From Marivibrio sp040218065 (GTDB lineage Bacteria > Pseudomonadota > Alphaproteobacteria > UBA8366 > Aestuariispiraceae), in the NCBI RefSeq assembly GCF_040218065.1, contig NZ_JAVJQE010000013.1, forward strand, positions 248,001 through 312,000: 64,000 bases of DNA, read 5' to 3'. How positions within the stretch are numbered: the first letter of the stretch is position 1; each line of letters opens with the position of its first letter. Position numbers and translations under genes: made by a program. Of the stretch, positions 26,187-34,901 are shown in pieces. The notes under the pieces were generated by a model. The model was not told the DNA's origin, searched no databases, and saw only the letters and a list, made by a program, of their open reading frames with translations.

Positions 26187-26738
26187 ATGCCCTCATCCGC
26201 CGCCGCGTCAGACGATCAATTGAAGGCCGAGGTCGTCAGCCTCGTCCAGTACATCCGCCGCTTCCGCGAAGAGATCGCCCAAATGGTCTCGCACGACGGC
26301 GAAAACACCCGCTTTCAGACAATGTCCGACCAGCTGGACGAGATCATGGCCGCGACCGAGCGCGCGACCCATTCGATCCTGGAGCGCATGGAGAATGTCG
26401 ACGGACTGGTGGAGGAGGTGCGCGCGGCCGACGATCCGAAGGCGCGCGCCGCGCTCTGCGACAAACTGAACGAAGAGACCATGCAGGCTATGGAGGCCTG
26501 CACCTTTCAGGACATCACCGGCCAGCGCGTCACCAAGATCGTGCGCTCCATGAAGTTCGTCGAAGAACGGGTGAATTCGATGGTCGCCTTGTGGGGGGCG
26601 GAGGCCATCGAGGAGATGGCTCAGAAGTACAAATCCGAAGCCGACGCCAAGGACGCGGACGAGCAACTGCTGAACGGACCCGCCCTGCCGTCCGACGCGT
26701 CGATATCGCAGGACGAGATCGACAAGCTGTTCGACTGA
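26187..26738 (+). CDS. cheZ: Protein phosphatase CheZ
   Basis: A 183-residue CheY-P phosphatase of chemotaxis. The long helical hairpin contains the catalytic DxxxQ pair in CTFQDITGQRVTKIV: Asp109 and Gln113 correspond to E. coli Asp143 and Gln147. The C-terminus SISQDEIDKLFD matches the CheY-binding tail, also seen in flagellar switch proteins. It is separated from other chemotaxis genes in this window; the stator genes lie 22 kb away. It would dephosphorylate CheY-P at the flagellar motor. Confidence 0.92.
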   Translation: MPSSAAASDDQLKAEVVSLVQYIRRFREEIAQMVSHDGENTRFQTMSDQLDEIMAATERATHSILERMENVDGLVEEVRAADDPKARAALCDKLNEETMQAMEACTFQDITGQRVTKIVRSMKFVEERVNSMVALWGAEAIEEMAQKYKSEADAKDADEQLLNGPALPSDASISQDEIDKLFD

Positions 26739-26846
26739 CCGGCGCCCGCCGGCCGCCGGCCGAAAGGGCGCGGGCGTTGCCAGGGGCCTCGCGCTCCCCT
26801 ATCACTCTAGCGCTCTTTCATCCGCCGCACGGAGCGCGCTATAGCG

Positions 26847-27710
26847 ATGGCCGATTCCCTCGACCCGCGTCTCAACGCCGTTCGCGACGACCTCGCCGAC
26901 GCCCGCCTGAAGGGCCGCGTCGAGGCCGGGCGGTATGTCGAGGGCGAGACGGCGCAACTCACCGTCGGCGCGGCCGCTCTGCGCCGCCGACCGGCCGACG
27001 ACGCGCCGCAGGACACCCAGTTGCTGTTCGGCGAGCGAGTGCGCGTCTTCGACCGGCGAGACGGCTGGGCGTGGGTCCAGGCCGAGCGCGACGGCTATGT
27101 CGGCTATTGCCGCGAGGATCGGCTGAGCGCGCCGGGACCCGAGGCGACGCACCGCGTCGCGGTGGTGCGCACTTTTCTTTACCCGGAGGCCAGCCTGAAG
27201 GCGCCGCCTCGCGATTTGCTCAGCCTAGAGAGCGCCGCAACCGTCGTCGCGACCGAAGGCCGCTGGGCCGAGCTGACGCCGGAGAGCGGCGGCGGGTTCG
27301 TTCACGCCGCCCATCTGGCGCCGTTGAGCCGCGTCGACGACGACCCGGCCGGCGTCGCCGAGCTGTTCCTGGAGACGCCCTATCTCTGGGGCGGGAAGAC
27401 CAGCGTCGGACTGGACTGTTCGGGTCTGGTGCAATTGGCCTTTCAACGCTGCGGGATCGACTGCCCGCGCGACAGCGACATGCAGGAGGCCGCGCTGGGC
27501 CGCAGCGTCGACCCCGCCGCAGAAGCGCTGCGGCGCGGCGACGTCGTTTTCTGGCCGGGTCATGTCGGGATCATGGTTGATCCCGCGCGCATCGTGCACG
27601 CCAACGCGACCGACATGGCGACCCGCGTCTGGGATCTGGAGACGCTGGACGGTCACATCCAGCGGGCGGAGGGGAGTCGCCTGACAACCATCAAACGCGT
27701 GGAGTTCTGA
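26847..27710 (+). CDS. NlpC/P60 family peptidoglycan hydrolase with SH3-like domains
   Basis: A 287-residue cysteine peptidase. Two SH3b-like regions (about residues 38-90 and 100-160) precede the NlpC/P60 core: TPYLWGGKTSVGLDCSGLVQLAF (Cys191) and WPGHVGIM (His239), with the third polar residue likely in RIVHAN. The fold cleaves D-gamma-glutamyl-diaminopimelate bonds in murein peptides. No signal peptide is seen, so it may act on recycled muropeptides in the cytosol. It lies eight bases before a TauE/SafE permease gene. Confidence 0.92.
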   Translation: MADSLDPRLNAVRDDLADARLKGRVEAGRYVEGETAQLTVGAAALRRRPADDAPQDTQLLFGERVRVFDRRDGWAWVQAERDGYVGYCREDRLSAPGPEATHRVAVVRTFLYPEASLKAPPRDLLSLESAATVVATEGRWAELTPESGGGFVHAAHLAPLSRVDDDPAGVAELFLETPYLWGGKTSVGLDCSGLVQLAFQRCGIDCPRDSDMQEAALGRSVDPAAEALRRGDVVFWPGHVGIMVDPARIVHANATDMATRVWDLETLDGHIQRAEGSRLTTIKRVEF

Positions 27711-27718
27711 GTAATCCG

Positions 27719-28549
27719 ATGAATGCGGCGTTCGATCTGGCGACGCTCGCCCCGCTGGCGGCGGCGATGCTGGGGACCGGCGTGGCCGCCGGAATCATGG
27801 CGGGCCTGCTCGGGGTCGGCGGGGGCATCGTCATCGTACCCGTGCTGTTCCATATCTTGACCGGAATGGGGGTCGAGGAAGGCCTGCGGATGCATATGGC
27901 CGTCGGCACGTCGCTGGCGACGATCATCCCGACCTCGATCAGCTCGGCGCACTCCCACTGGAAGCGCGGCGGCGTCGACACGGCCCTGCTGAGAAGCTGG
28001 GGCGTCCCGATCTTTCTCGGCGTGCTGCTGGGCGCCGCGATCTCGCTGGTCGTCAGCGGTCAGGTGCTGACCGGCGTCTTCGCCGCGGTGGCGCTGGTCG
28101 TGGCCGCGAACATGGCGCTTCGCCCCGACGGGTGGACGGTGCGCGAAAGCCTGCCGACGGGCGCGGCCAAATACGGTCTCGGCGGGCTGATCGGGACCTT
28201 CTCGACGCTGATGGGCATCGGCGGGGGCACGCTGTCGGTGCCCATCTTGTCGGCGTGCAATTTCCCGATCCGACGCGCGGTCGGAACCGCCTCGGCGATC
28301 GGGCTGATCATCGCGGTTCCGGGGGCGGCCAGCTTCGTTTGGAACGGCTTGAACGCAGCCGATCTGCCGCCCTTTTCGCTCGGTTACGTCAATCTGCTAG
28401 GCTTCACCTTAATCGTGCCGGCGACCGTCTTGGCGGCGCCGCTGGGGGCGAAAATCGCGCACGCGATCCCGACGGGATTGTTGCGCAAGGCTTTCGCGCT
28501 CTTTCTTTTCGTGACCGCGCTGCGCATGATCTACGAACTCGCGGTCTGA
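27719..28549 (+). CDS. TauE/SafE family membrane permease
   Basis: A 276-residue inner-membrane protein with about eight hydrophobic helices. The two inverted-repeat signature blocks of the family are present: GIMAGLLGVGGGIVIVPVLFHIL near the N-terminus and GTFSTLMGIGGGTLSVPILSACNFPIRRAVGTASAIGL in the middle. Relatives export sulfite, sulfoacetate or other organosulfonates; the substrate here is not readable. It is first of a close trio with the Hyi-like isomerase and HD hydrolase (11- and 4-base gaps), which may be co-transcribed with the NlpC/P60 gene. Confidence 0.9.
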   Translation: MNAAFDLATLAPLAAAMLGTGVAAGIMAGLLGVGGGIVIVPVLFHILTGMGVEEGLRMHMAVGTSLATIIPTSISSAHSHWKRGGVDTALLRSWGVPIFLGVLLGAAISLVVSGQVLTGVFAAVALVVAANMALRPDGWTVRESLPTGAAKYGLGGLIGTFSTLMGIGGGTLSVPILSACNFPIRRAVGTASAIGLIIAVPGAASFVWNGLNAADLPPFSLGYVNLLGFTLIVPATVLAAPLGAKIAHAIPTGLLRKAFALFLFVTALRMIYELAV

Positions 28550-28560
28550 ACGAGGAACGG

Positions 28561-29337
28561 ATGGTCAAGTTCGCCGCCAACCTGTCGACGCTCTTTACCG
28601 AACGCGACTTCCTGGATCGTTTCCAGGCGGCGGCCGACGCGGGTTTCAAGGGCGTCGAGATCCAATTTCCCTATGACCATCCGGCCGAGACGATCCGAGA
28701 GCGGCTGGACGCGACCGGCCTGTCGCTCGTTCTTTTCAACCTGCCGCCCGGCGATTGGGAAGACGGCGATCGGGGCCTCGGCGCCCTGCCCGGCCGAGAG
28801 AAGGAATTGGACGCCGGTCTCGACCGCGCGCTGGCCTATGCGCAGACCCTCGAGTGCGCGAAACTGCATGTCATGGCCGGGCTGGCGCCCCCGAATCTCG
28901 ACAAGGCCGCCTATCTGAGCGCCTTCGGGGCCAACCTGCGCCGCCTTGCCCCCAAGGCGGAGGCCGCCGGCTGCACGCTGTTGCTGGAGCCGATCAACAG
29001 CCGCGACATGCCGGGCTACGTGCTCAGCCGCACCGAACAGGCGCTCTCTCTGATCCAGGCGATCGGCCGCGACAACATCCGCCTGCAGCTCGACCTCTAT
29101 CACCGCCAGGTGATGCAGGGCGACCTGATCCGCACGATCGCACGCGCCGCGCCCTTCCTGGGTCACGTCCAGATCGCCGGCGCGCCCGACCGATCCGAGC
29201 CTGACCGAGGCGAGATCGCCTACGGCCCCGTCCTCGCCGCGCTCGACGAGGCAGGCTACGACGGCTGGATCGGGTGCGAGTATTTTCCGGCCGGCCGGAC
29301 CGAAGAAGGCCTCGGCTGGATGACGGACTACGTCTGA
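28561..29337 (+). CDS. Hydroxypyruvate isomerase family protein (Hyi/OtnI-like)
   Basis: A 258-residue TIM-barrel sugar-phosphate-isomerase-like enzyme. The opening KFAANLSTLFTERDFLDRFQAAADAGFKGVEIQFPYDH, the metal Glu in LLLEPINSRDMPGY, QLDLYHRQVMQGD, the HVQIAGAPDRSEPDRGEI loop and the final GCEY Glu are diagnostic of the hydroxypyruvate/2-oxo-tetronate isomerase group. The reaction is hydroxypyruvate to tartronate semialdehyde or the tetronate analogue. It would fit the glyoxylate/serine context of the aminotransferase downstream. Which of the two reactions it performs is undecided. Confidence 0.9.
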   Translation: MVKFAANLSTLFTERDFLDRFQAAADAGFKGVEIQFPYDHPAETIRERLDATGLSLVLFNLPPGDWEDGDRGLGALPGREKELDAGLDRALAYAQTLECAKLHVMAGLAPPNLDKAAYLSAFGANLRRLAPKAEAAGCTLLLEPINSRDMPGYVLSRTEQALSLIQAIGRDNIRLQLDLYHRQVMQGDLIRTIARAAPFLGHVQIAGAPDRSEPDRGEIAYGPVLAALDEAGYDGWIGCEYFPAGRTEEGLGWMTDYV

Positions 29338-29341
29338 CCCG

Positions 29342-29962
29342 ATGGCGGAACCGGCCGATCCGCCGCGCGCCTGGCAGCGCATGCTCTCGGGGCGACGGCT
29401 CGACCTCTTGAACCCCACGCCGATGGATGTGGAGATCGAGGACGTCGCCCACGGCTTGAGCCGGGTCGCGCGCTGGAACGGCCAGACGCATGGAGAATGG
29501 GCCTTCTCGGTCGCCCAGCATTCGGTCATGGTCGAGGCCTTGGCGGTGGAGGCGGATCCGGGCCTTAGTCCCGCCTGGCGGCTCGCCGCGCTGCTGCACG
29601 ACGCCAGCGAGTACGTCGTGGGCGACATGATCTCTCCCTTCAAGGCGGCCGTCGGCTACGGCTACAAGGATCTGGAGCAGCGCCTGCAGCGCGCCGTTCA
29701 CCTGCGCTTCGGGCTGCCCGCCGACCTGCCGGCGCGAGTGGAGGCTGCGATCAAGCGCGCCGACCGCAAGGGCGCCTCGCTGGAGGCCGTCCAGATCGCC
29801 GGCTTCAGCCCCGCGGAAGCCCGGCGCCTGTGGGGCGCGCCGCCCAAGGTGCGCATCGCCGGGCCGTTCGACGCGACGCCGCTGCCGCCGGACGCGGCCA
29901 AGGCGCTGTTCCTCAAGCGCTTCGGGGCGCTGAGCGCCGCCATGGGCCGGAAGGCGCCCTAG
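29342..29962 (+). CDS. HD-domain phosphohydrolase
   Basis: A 206-residue HD-domain protein of the YfbR type. Metal-binding residues: His in FSVAQHSVMVEAL, the HD pair in LAALLHDASEYVVGDMISPFKAAVGYGYKDLE, and a distal Asp in AIKRADRKGASLE. Close relatives are 5'-deoxynucleotidases or uncharacterised phosphohydrolases. It begins four bases after the Hyi-like gene and is probably cotranslated with it. Substrate unknown. Confidence 0.87.
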   Translation: MAEPADPPRAWQRMLSGRRLDLLNPTPMDVEIEDVAHGLSRVARWNGQTHGEWAFSVAQHSVMVEALAVEADPGLSPAWRLAALLHDASEYVVGDMISPFKAAVGYGYKDLEQRLQRAVHLRFGLPADLPARVEAAIKRADRKGASLEAVQIAGFSPAEARRLWGAPPKVRIAGPFDATPLPPDAAKALFLKRFGALSAAMGRKAP

Positions 29963-30051
29963 CCGGCGCCGCAGCGCGCGCCCTTGCGCCGAGCGCGCAT
30001 CCGGCTACCATACCGCCAACGGACCGCCGCACGAGGGGATCGGAAGCAACG

Positions 30052-30333
30052 ATGCGAGATCAGCCGCAAACGCGGGAGGCCGGCGGCTCGTCGCCGACTG
30101 GCGGCGGGTCGCGGCCGTCAAAGGCGCAGCTCGCCTATCTCCGTCGCGGCCTGGACCAGCCCGGCGGCAAGCTGCCGTTGTTCGACGCCTACGGTCAGCG
30201 CATCAATGAGCGAACAGTGCAAAGCTGCATCGAGCAAGGCTGGGCGACGCCTTGGTTCAACAATCCCTTGAAGCCGGACTGGCTGGTCTGCAAGCTGACG
30301 CCGTCGGGGCGCATCGCGGCCGAACGCGGGTAA
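30052..30333 (+). CDS. Small protein of unknown function
   Basis: A 93-residue soluble protein. The first 28 residues are Gly/Ser-rich and probably disordered. The rest, KAQLAYLRRGLDQPGGKLPLFD.. to ..DWLVCKLTPSGRIAAERG, looks like a winged-helix-type fold with the LTPSGR wing motif found in many short HTH-like proteins. The ATG at 30052 is preceded only by a weak GGAAG. It lies alone between the HD gene and gamma-glutamyltransferase. Alternative: a truncated regulator. Confidence 0.6.
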   Translation: MRDQPQTREAGGSSPTGGGSRPSKAQLAYLRRGLDQPGGKLPLFDAYGQRINERTVQSCIEQGWATPWFNNPLKPDWLVCKLTPSGRIAAERG

Positions 30334-30383
30334 GCGCCCTTCCCGTCCCGCCGTCCCCTTGAGCGTCGCGGAAGCGAGAGAGT

Positions 30384-32315
30384 ATGACCGATCCGAAATG
30401 GACCGCGAAGACGGCGCTGGCGGCCGGCGTCGGCGCCGGGTTGCTGGGGGGCGCGGCGTTGCTCGGCGGATGGATGCTGGCCGCGCTTTTGGGCGGGATC
30501 TTCGGCGACCGCGAGGCTCAAGTCGCGGACGAGCGGCGCAGCAGCCGACTGCCGATCAGCCAAAGCCTGTTCTCCGAGGTGCAGGACAGCCTGCACGCCG
30601 CGCCCGCGCCCGCCTTCGCCGAGCGCTACATGGCCGCCGTCGCCCATCCGGCCGCCGCCCAGACCGCGGCGCGCGTCCTAGAGGACGGCGGCGCCGCGAT
30701 CGACGCATTGATCGCCGCCCAAATGGTGCTCAATCTGGTGGAGCCGCAGAGTTCCGGGATCGGCGGCGGCGGCTTCCTCCTCTACTGGGACGCCGAAAGC
30801 GAGACGCTCACCACCTATGACGGGCGCGAAACGGCGCCGGCCGCGGCCGACGGCTCGCTGTTCTACGGGGCCGACGGCGAGCCGCACGGCTATTTCGACG
30901 CCTTGACCGGCGGCCGCTCGGTCGGCGCGCCGGGCCTGCTGCGTATGCTGGAGGCCGCGCACGGCGCGCACGGGAATAAAGACTTCGCCGCGTTGCTTGA
31001 TCCCGCCGCCCGGATGGCGGAGCGGGGCTTTCCGGTCTCGCCCCGCCTCAATTCGCTGCTCGGCGCGGTCCCGACCATGAAGCGGCTGCCGTCGGCAGAG
31101 GCGTTCTTCTACGACGACGCCGGCGCGCCCTGGCCCGTCGGCCGCGTCCTGAAGAATCCCGCCTTCGCCGAGACCCTGCGCACGATCCAGACGGACGGCG
31201 TCGACGCCTTTTACGAAGGTCCGATCGCGGAGGCGATCGTCGCGGCCGTGCAGGAAAGCCCGATCAATCCCGGCGTGCTGAGCCTGGAGGATATGGCCGG
31301 TTACGAAGCCAAGGTGCGCCCCAACCTGTGCGCGCCCTACCGAATCTTTCAGGTCTGCGGCATGCCGCCGCCCTCATCCGGCGGCTTGACCGTGCTGCAG
31401 ATCCTGAAATTGTTGGAAGGGCAGCGCATCGGCCTGTTCCCGCCGGTGCACGCCGAGAGCGTGCAGCGTTTCGCGGAGGCGATGAAGCTCGCGCACGCCG
31501 ATCGGGATCGCTATATCGGCGACCCGGACTTCGCCGAGATTCCGGTCGCCGGGATGCTCGACCCCGACTATCTGGTCGAGCGCGCGACGCTGATGGACCT
31601 CTCCGACGGGCCCAAGCGCAAGGCCGCTTTCGGGCGTCCGCCCGGCGCGCCCGCCGGCCCCGATCCGCGATCCGACGACGGGGACGAGCCGCCCTCGACC
31701 ACCCATCTTACGATCGTGGACGAAAGCGGCGACGTCGCGGTGATGACCAGCTCGATCGAATTCGCCTTCGGCAGCGGCCTGTTCGTCGGGGGCTTTCTGC
31801 TGAACAACCAACTGACCGATTTCGCCTGGCCCTCGACCCCGCGGCCGGAGAGCGGCGTTCACCCCAACGAAATGCAGGGCGGCAAGCGTCCGCGCAGCTC
31901 GATGAGTCCGACCCTGGTCTTCGGGCCGAACGGGTCCCCGCGGTTGGCCGTCGGCTCGCCGGGAGGCAGCCGCATCATCGGTTACACGGCGCAGGCCGTG
32001 CTCGGCGTTCTGGAGTGGGACCTGACGATCCAGGAGGCCGTGGAACTGCCCCACTACCTCAACCGAAACGGACCGCTGGAGTTGGAGGAAGGCACCGACG
32101 CCGCGACGCTGGCCGACGAAATGGCGGCGCGCGGCTATGAGGTGGAGGTCAAGTCGATGACCAGCGGCCTGCACGGGATCGAGATCATCGCCGGTCAGCT
32201 GATCGGCGGCGCGGACCCCCGCCGCGAAGGCCGTGCGATCGGGGAGCGTCAGCTGGACCCGCGCCTGTTCGGCGGCTTCGAGGCGATCATTCCCGACTAC
32301 ACCGCGCCCGAGTGA
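30384..32315 (+). CDS. ggt: Gamma-glutamyltransferase
   Basis: A 643-residue N-terminal-nucleophile hydrolase. The self-cleavage site and nucleophile is Thr439 in PPSTTHLTIVD. The gamma-glutamyl pocket motifs PPPSSGGLT and GSPGGSRIIGYTAQ are present, as is the N-terminal ANPLAS-like block AVAHPAAAQTAARVLEDGGAAIDALIA. Residues 9-40 are a hydrophobic Gly/Ala segment predicted as a signal anchor, so the enzyme is probably periplasmic and membrane-tethered. It releases or transfers the glutamyl group of glutathione and gamma-glutamyl peptides, which could feed the glutamate pool used by dgcN/dgcA. Confidence 0.93.
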   Translation: MTDPKWTAKTALAAGVGAGLLGGAALLGGWMLAALLGGIFGDREAQVADERRSSRLPISQSLFSEVQDSLHAAPAPAFAERYMAAVAHPAAAQTAARVLEDGGAAIDALIAAQMVLNLVEPQSSGIGGGGFLLYWDAESETLTTYDGRETAPAAADGSLFYGADGEPHGYFDALTGGRSVGAPGLLRMLEAAHGAHGNKDFAALLDPAARMAERGFPVSPRLNSLLGAVPTMKRLPSAEAFFYDDAGAPWPVGRVLKNPAFAETLRTIQTDGVDAFYEGPIAEAIVAAVQESPINPGVLSLEDMAGYEAKVRPNLCAPYRIFQVCGMPPPSSGGLTVLQILKLLEGQRIGLFPPVHAESVQRFAEAMKLAHADRDRYIGDPDFAEIPVAGMLDPDYLVERATLMDLSDGPKRKAAFGRPPGAPAGPDPRSDDGDEPPSTTHLTIVDESGDVAVMTSSIEFAFGSGLFVGGFLLNNQLTDFAWPSTPRPESGVHPNEMQGGKRPRSSMSPTLVFGPNGSPRLAVGSPGGSRIIGYTAQAVLGVLEWDLTIQEAVELPHYLNRNGPLELEEGTDAATLADEMAARGYEVEVKSMTSGLHGIEIIAGQLIGGADPRREGRAIGERQLDPRLFGGFEAIIPDYTAPE

Positions 32316-32338
32316 GCGCCGGCGCGACGCGCCGGCGC
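32316..32338 (+). terminator. Strong GC hairpin directly after the ggt stop codon
   Basis: A perfect 10-bp stem GCGCCGGCGC with a 3-base loop begins at the base after the TGA. No T-run follows, so it is an mRNA 3'-end or factor-dependent termination candidate rather than a classical intrinsic terminator. Confidence 0.5.
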
Positions 32339-32440
32339 GTCGCCCAGAAGCCGAGGCCGGTCGCTTGCGGGCAGGGGCGCGGCGCCGCGAGCCGGTACCA
32401 CACGCCGAATAGGAACCCGCAGACTGCAAGGGGAGAGAGC

Positions 32441-33361
32441 ATGGGCGATCGCGATCTGCGCGGCAAACCGGTGGCCGAGCGCATCCTGGGCGAGGTGCGC
32501 GCGGAGGCCGAACGGCTGGCCGAGACCGGTTGGCGCCCGCGGCTCATGTCGATCACGGTCGGCGACGTCGCGGCCGTCGACGTCTATGTGCGCAACCAGA
32601 AGCGCGTCGCCGAGAAGGCCGGCGTCGCTTTCGAGGAGCGCGCCTTCCCGTCCGACGTCACCCAACGCGAGCTGGAGGCCGCGATCGAGACCATGAACGT
32701 CGACCCGCGGGTCACCGGGATCATCATCCAGCGCCCGGTCCCGCCGCAGATCTCCATCAAGGCGCTGCAGACCGCCGTCCACCCCTTCAAGGACGTGGAG
32801 GGGATGAACCCGACCTCGATCGGGAACATCGTCTATAACGAGCTGGATCTGGCGCCCTGCACCGCCGCCGCCTCGGTCGAGCTGTTGAAGCACACCGGCC
32901 TGCCGCTGGAAGGGCTCGAGGTCGTTGTCATCGGCCATTCCGAGATCGTCGGCAAACCGATCGCCTTCCTGGCGATGGCGGCCGGCGCGACGGTCACCGT
33001 CTGCCACCACATGACCCGCGCGGTCAGCGTCCATTCGCGGCGCGCCGACGCGATCTTCGTGGCCGTCGGCCGGCCGAAACTGGTGACCGGCGACATGATC
33101 AAGCCCGGCGCGGCCGTCATCGACATCGGCATCAACGCGGTGACAGACGCGGACGGCCGGGAGACGATCTGCGGCGACGTCGATTACGACAGCGCCGCCG
33201 AGGTCGCCGGCTGGATCACCCCCGTCCCCGGCGGCGTCGGCCCGGTGACGGTCGCGGTCCTGATGCGCAACACGATCACGGCCCTAAAGCGCCAGAAAGC
33301 GGCCTACGACGCGCAGTTCGGGCGCGGTCGGGTCGGAGCTGGTGAAGCGGCGGCCGAATAG
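32441..33361 (+). CDS. folD: Methylene-THF dehydrogenase / methenyl-THF cyclohydrolase
   Basis: A 306-residue bifunctional folate enzyme interconverting 5,10-methylene-THF and 10-formyl-THF with NADP. Visible motifs: the catalytic Tyr/Lys segment VYVRNQKRVAEKAG, IIIQRPVPPQ, DVEGMNPTSIGN, the dinucleotide motif VIGHSEIVGKPIA (the usual GRS triplet is GHS here) and TPVPGGVGPVTVAVLM. The catalytic block reads YVRNQK rather than the more common YVxxKxK. SD GGGGAGAGAGC before ATG 32441. It converges with the aminotransferase. Near a DMGDH-like gene it may oxidise methyl-derived methylene-THF. Confidence 0.94.
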   Translation: MGDRDLRGKPVAERILGEVRAEAERLAETGWRPRLMSITVGDVAAVDVYVRNQKRVAEKAGVAFEERAFPSDVTQRELEAAIETMNVDPRVTGIIIQRPVPPQISIKALQTAVHPFKDVEGMNPTSIGNIVYNELDLAPCTAAASVELLKHTGLPLEGLEVVVIGHSEIVGKPIAFLAMAAGATVTVCHHMTRAVSVHSRRADAIFVAVGRPKLVTGDMIKPGAAVIDIGINAVTDADGRETICGDVDYDSAAEVAGWITPVPGGVGPVTVAVLMRNTITALKRQKAAYDAQFGRGRVGAGEAAAE

Positions 33362-33364
33362 CCC

Positions 33365-34597
33365 TCACGCCGCAGCCAGATAACGCTGGCGCAGGCCGCC
33401 GATCACGGCGTCCTTGTCGAACAGGCCCGGCGCCATCGCCAGGACGGCGTCGGCGAATTTGTCGGCGATCTCCTCGATCCGCTCGGCGGTCAGCTGGTTC
33501 AGGATGCCGATGCGGATCTGCACCGGCTCCGACAGGGTCGGCCAGATCGCGAAATTCTCGGCCCGGCAGCCCTGCACCAGCTCCTTCTCTCGGCCGGCCA
33601 GCGCGTCGGGCAGGTTGCAGACGATCAGGCTCGTCATGTTGGAGGTGACTTTGCAGCCCATCGCCTCCACCGCCTCACGCAGCACCCCTTCGTGGAAGGC
33701 GTAATCGGCCGCCTTGTTGGCGCGGCCGTAGGCCAAGCTCAAGCGCAGCGCCTCGTGGAAGGAGGCGACGGCGTAGCAGCTATGGGTCTGGTGGTAGACG
33801 GCCGCGTCCTGATCCGCGCCGTCGACGATCCCCCAATGGCGCGCCGCCAGGATCGGATGGTGGACGTAAGAGTAGCAGCCGCGCTTGGCGACCAGGTCGA
33901 TGTACTCTTGCCGGAAGCTGACCGGCGCGTAGGTGAGCGGCAGGCCCAGGACGCCCTTCTGCGGGCAGGAGGCCCAGCCGACCACGGCCGGATAGTCGTC
34001 GATCGAGAAGTCGGCGACGCCCAGGCTGCTGACCGCGTCGATCAGGCCCATCGCGCCGTGCTTCGCGCAGGCGGCGTTGAAGCCGGCGAGATCGTTGATC
34101 CGGCCGCTCCCCGTCTCCCAATGGGACATGAAGGCCCACATCGGCTTGTGCTCGGCGAGCGCCGCCTCGACCATCTCGCCCGTCACGGAGGTCCCGTGCG
34201 GCACGTCGATCACCACGACGTTGGCGGGCGTCGGCTGGATCGGATCGGCGGCGAGATCGGCCGCCGTCGAGGCCTTGATGCGGATGGTCTGACAATCGAT
34301 GCCGCTGAAGGTGCCGTTGTTGAAGGCGACGACCGTGTCGCCCGGCAGGATCGCGCCCTGCAGGCAATCCAGCCCGTTCCAGCCCGTGCCGGCGATCGCG
34401 TAGGTGTAGGTGTTGTCGGTGCCCCACATCTGGCGGAGCATCTGCTTGATCTCGCGCATGCCGCGGATCACGTCCGCCTGCATGTGGTCGGCGACGCCGG
34501 CCTGTGCGTAGGCCTGCAGCACGCGCGGGTCGGTGTTGCCCGGCCCCGGGCCGGCGGCGAGGGTCTCAGGAATCACGAGCGGCTGGAACTGGGTCAT
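33365..34597 (-). CDS. Class-V aminotransferase (serine/alanine-glyoxylate type)
   Basis: A 410-residue PLP-dependent aminotransferase of the AGXT/SgaA group. Features: the opening VIPETLAAGPGPGNTDPRVLQAYAQAGVADHM, the glycine loop AIAGTGWNGLDCLQGAILPGD, the PLP Asp/Ser in GLIDAVSSLGVADFSID, and the PLP Lys in WASCPQKGVLGLPLTYAPV. The ATG at 34597 has GGAGG upstream; a longer frame to 34702 is rejected. It probably transfers amino groups between serine or alanine and glyoxylate or pyruvate, which would dispose of glycine/serine made from demethylated betaines. It is transcribed in the same direction as the DMGDH-like gene upstream. Confidence 0.88.
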   Translation of the reverse strand: MTQFQPLVIPETLAAGPGPGNTDPRVLQAYAQAGVADHMQADVIRGMREIKQMLRQMWGTDNTYTYAIAGTGWNGLDCLQGAILPGDTVVAFNNGTFSGIDCQTIRIKASTAADLAADPIQPTPANVVVIDVPHGTSVTGEMVEAALAEHKPMWAFMSHWETGSGRINDLAGFNAACAKHGAMGLIDAVSSLGVADFSIDDYPAVVGWASCPQKGVLGLPLTYAPVSFRQEYIDLVAKRGCYSYVHHPILAARHWGIVDGADQDAAVYHQTHSCYAVASFHEALRLSLAYGRANKAADYAFHEGVLREAVEAMGCKVTSNMTSLIVCNLPDALAGREKELVQGCRAENFAIWPTLSEPVQIRIGILNQLTAERIEEIADKFADAVLAMAPGLFDKDAVIGGLRQRYLAAA

Positions 34598-34901
34598 CGG
34601 GCGGCCTCCACAGGTTCGAACGGAACGCAAAAAGGTCGCGCCCGCACCCGTGCGGCCGCGCAATTTTCGACCATGAAATAGCCCGCCCGTGACGGAAAAC
34701 AACGTCTCAAGGGAGACTTTTTATAGCGAAATTGCGGACTCAGCTCTCGCGCACCAACCCTCTCTTTCCGGAGAGATCGGCCGCGACAGCGGTCAGGTGC
34801 GGGGCGCTGCCCTCTCGATCGTCCTCGACCGTGCGGCGCGGCCCCTCACCCTCCCCCCTCTCTCCGAAGGAGATCGGGGTTTGTCGAGAGCGCGGCGCCC
34901 C
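34598..34901. other. Gene-free interval with repeat-like inverted repeats
   Basis: 304 bases between two minus-strand genes with no gene seen. It contains GTCTC-AAGG-GAGAC followed by TTTTT on the plus strand (34704-34722), and two related inverted repeats, TCTC..GAGA near 34771-34790 and TCTCC-GAA-GGAGA near 34860-34875. The latter follows a C-rich CCTCACCCTCCCCCCTCTC tract that looks like a dispersed intergenic repeat. A promoter for the aminotransferase may lie here but none is clear. Confidence 0.35.
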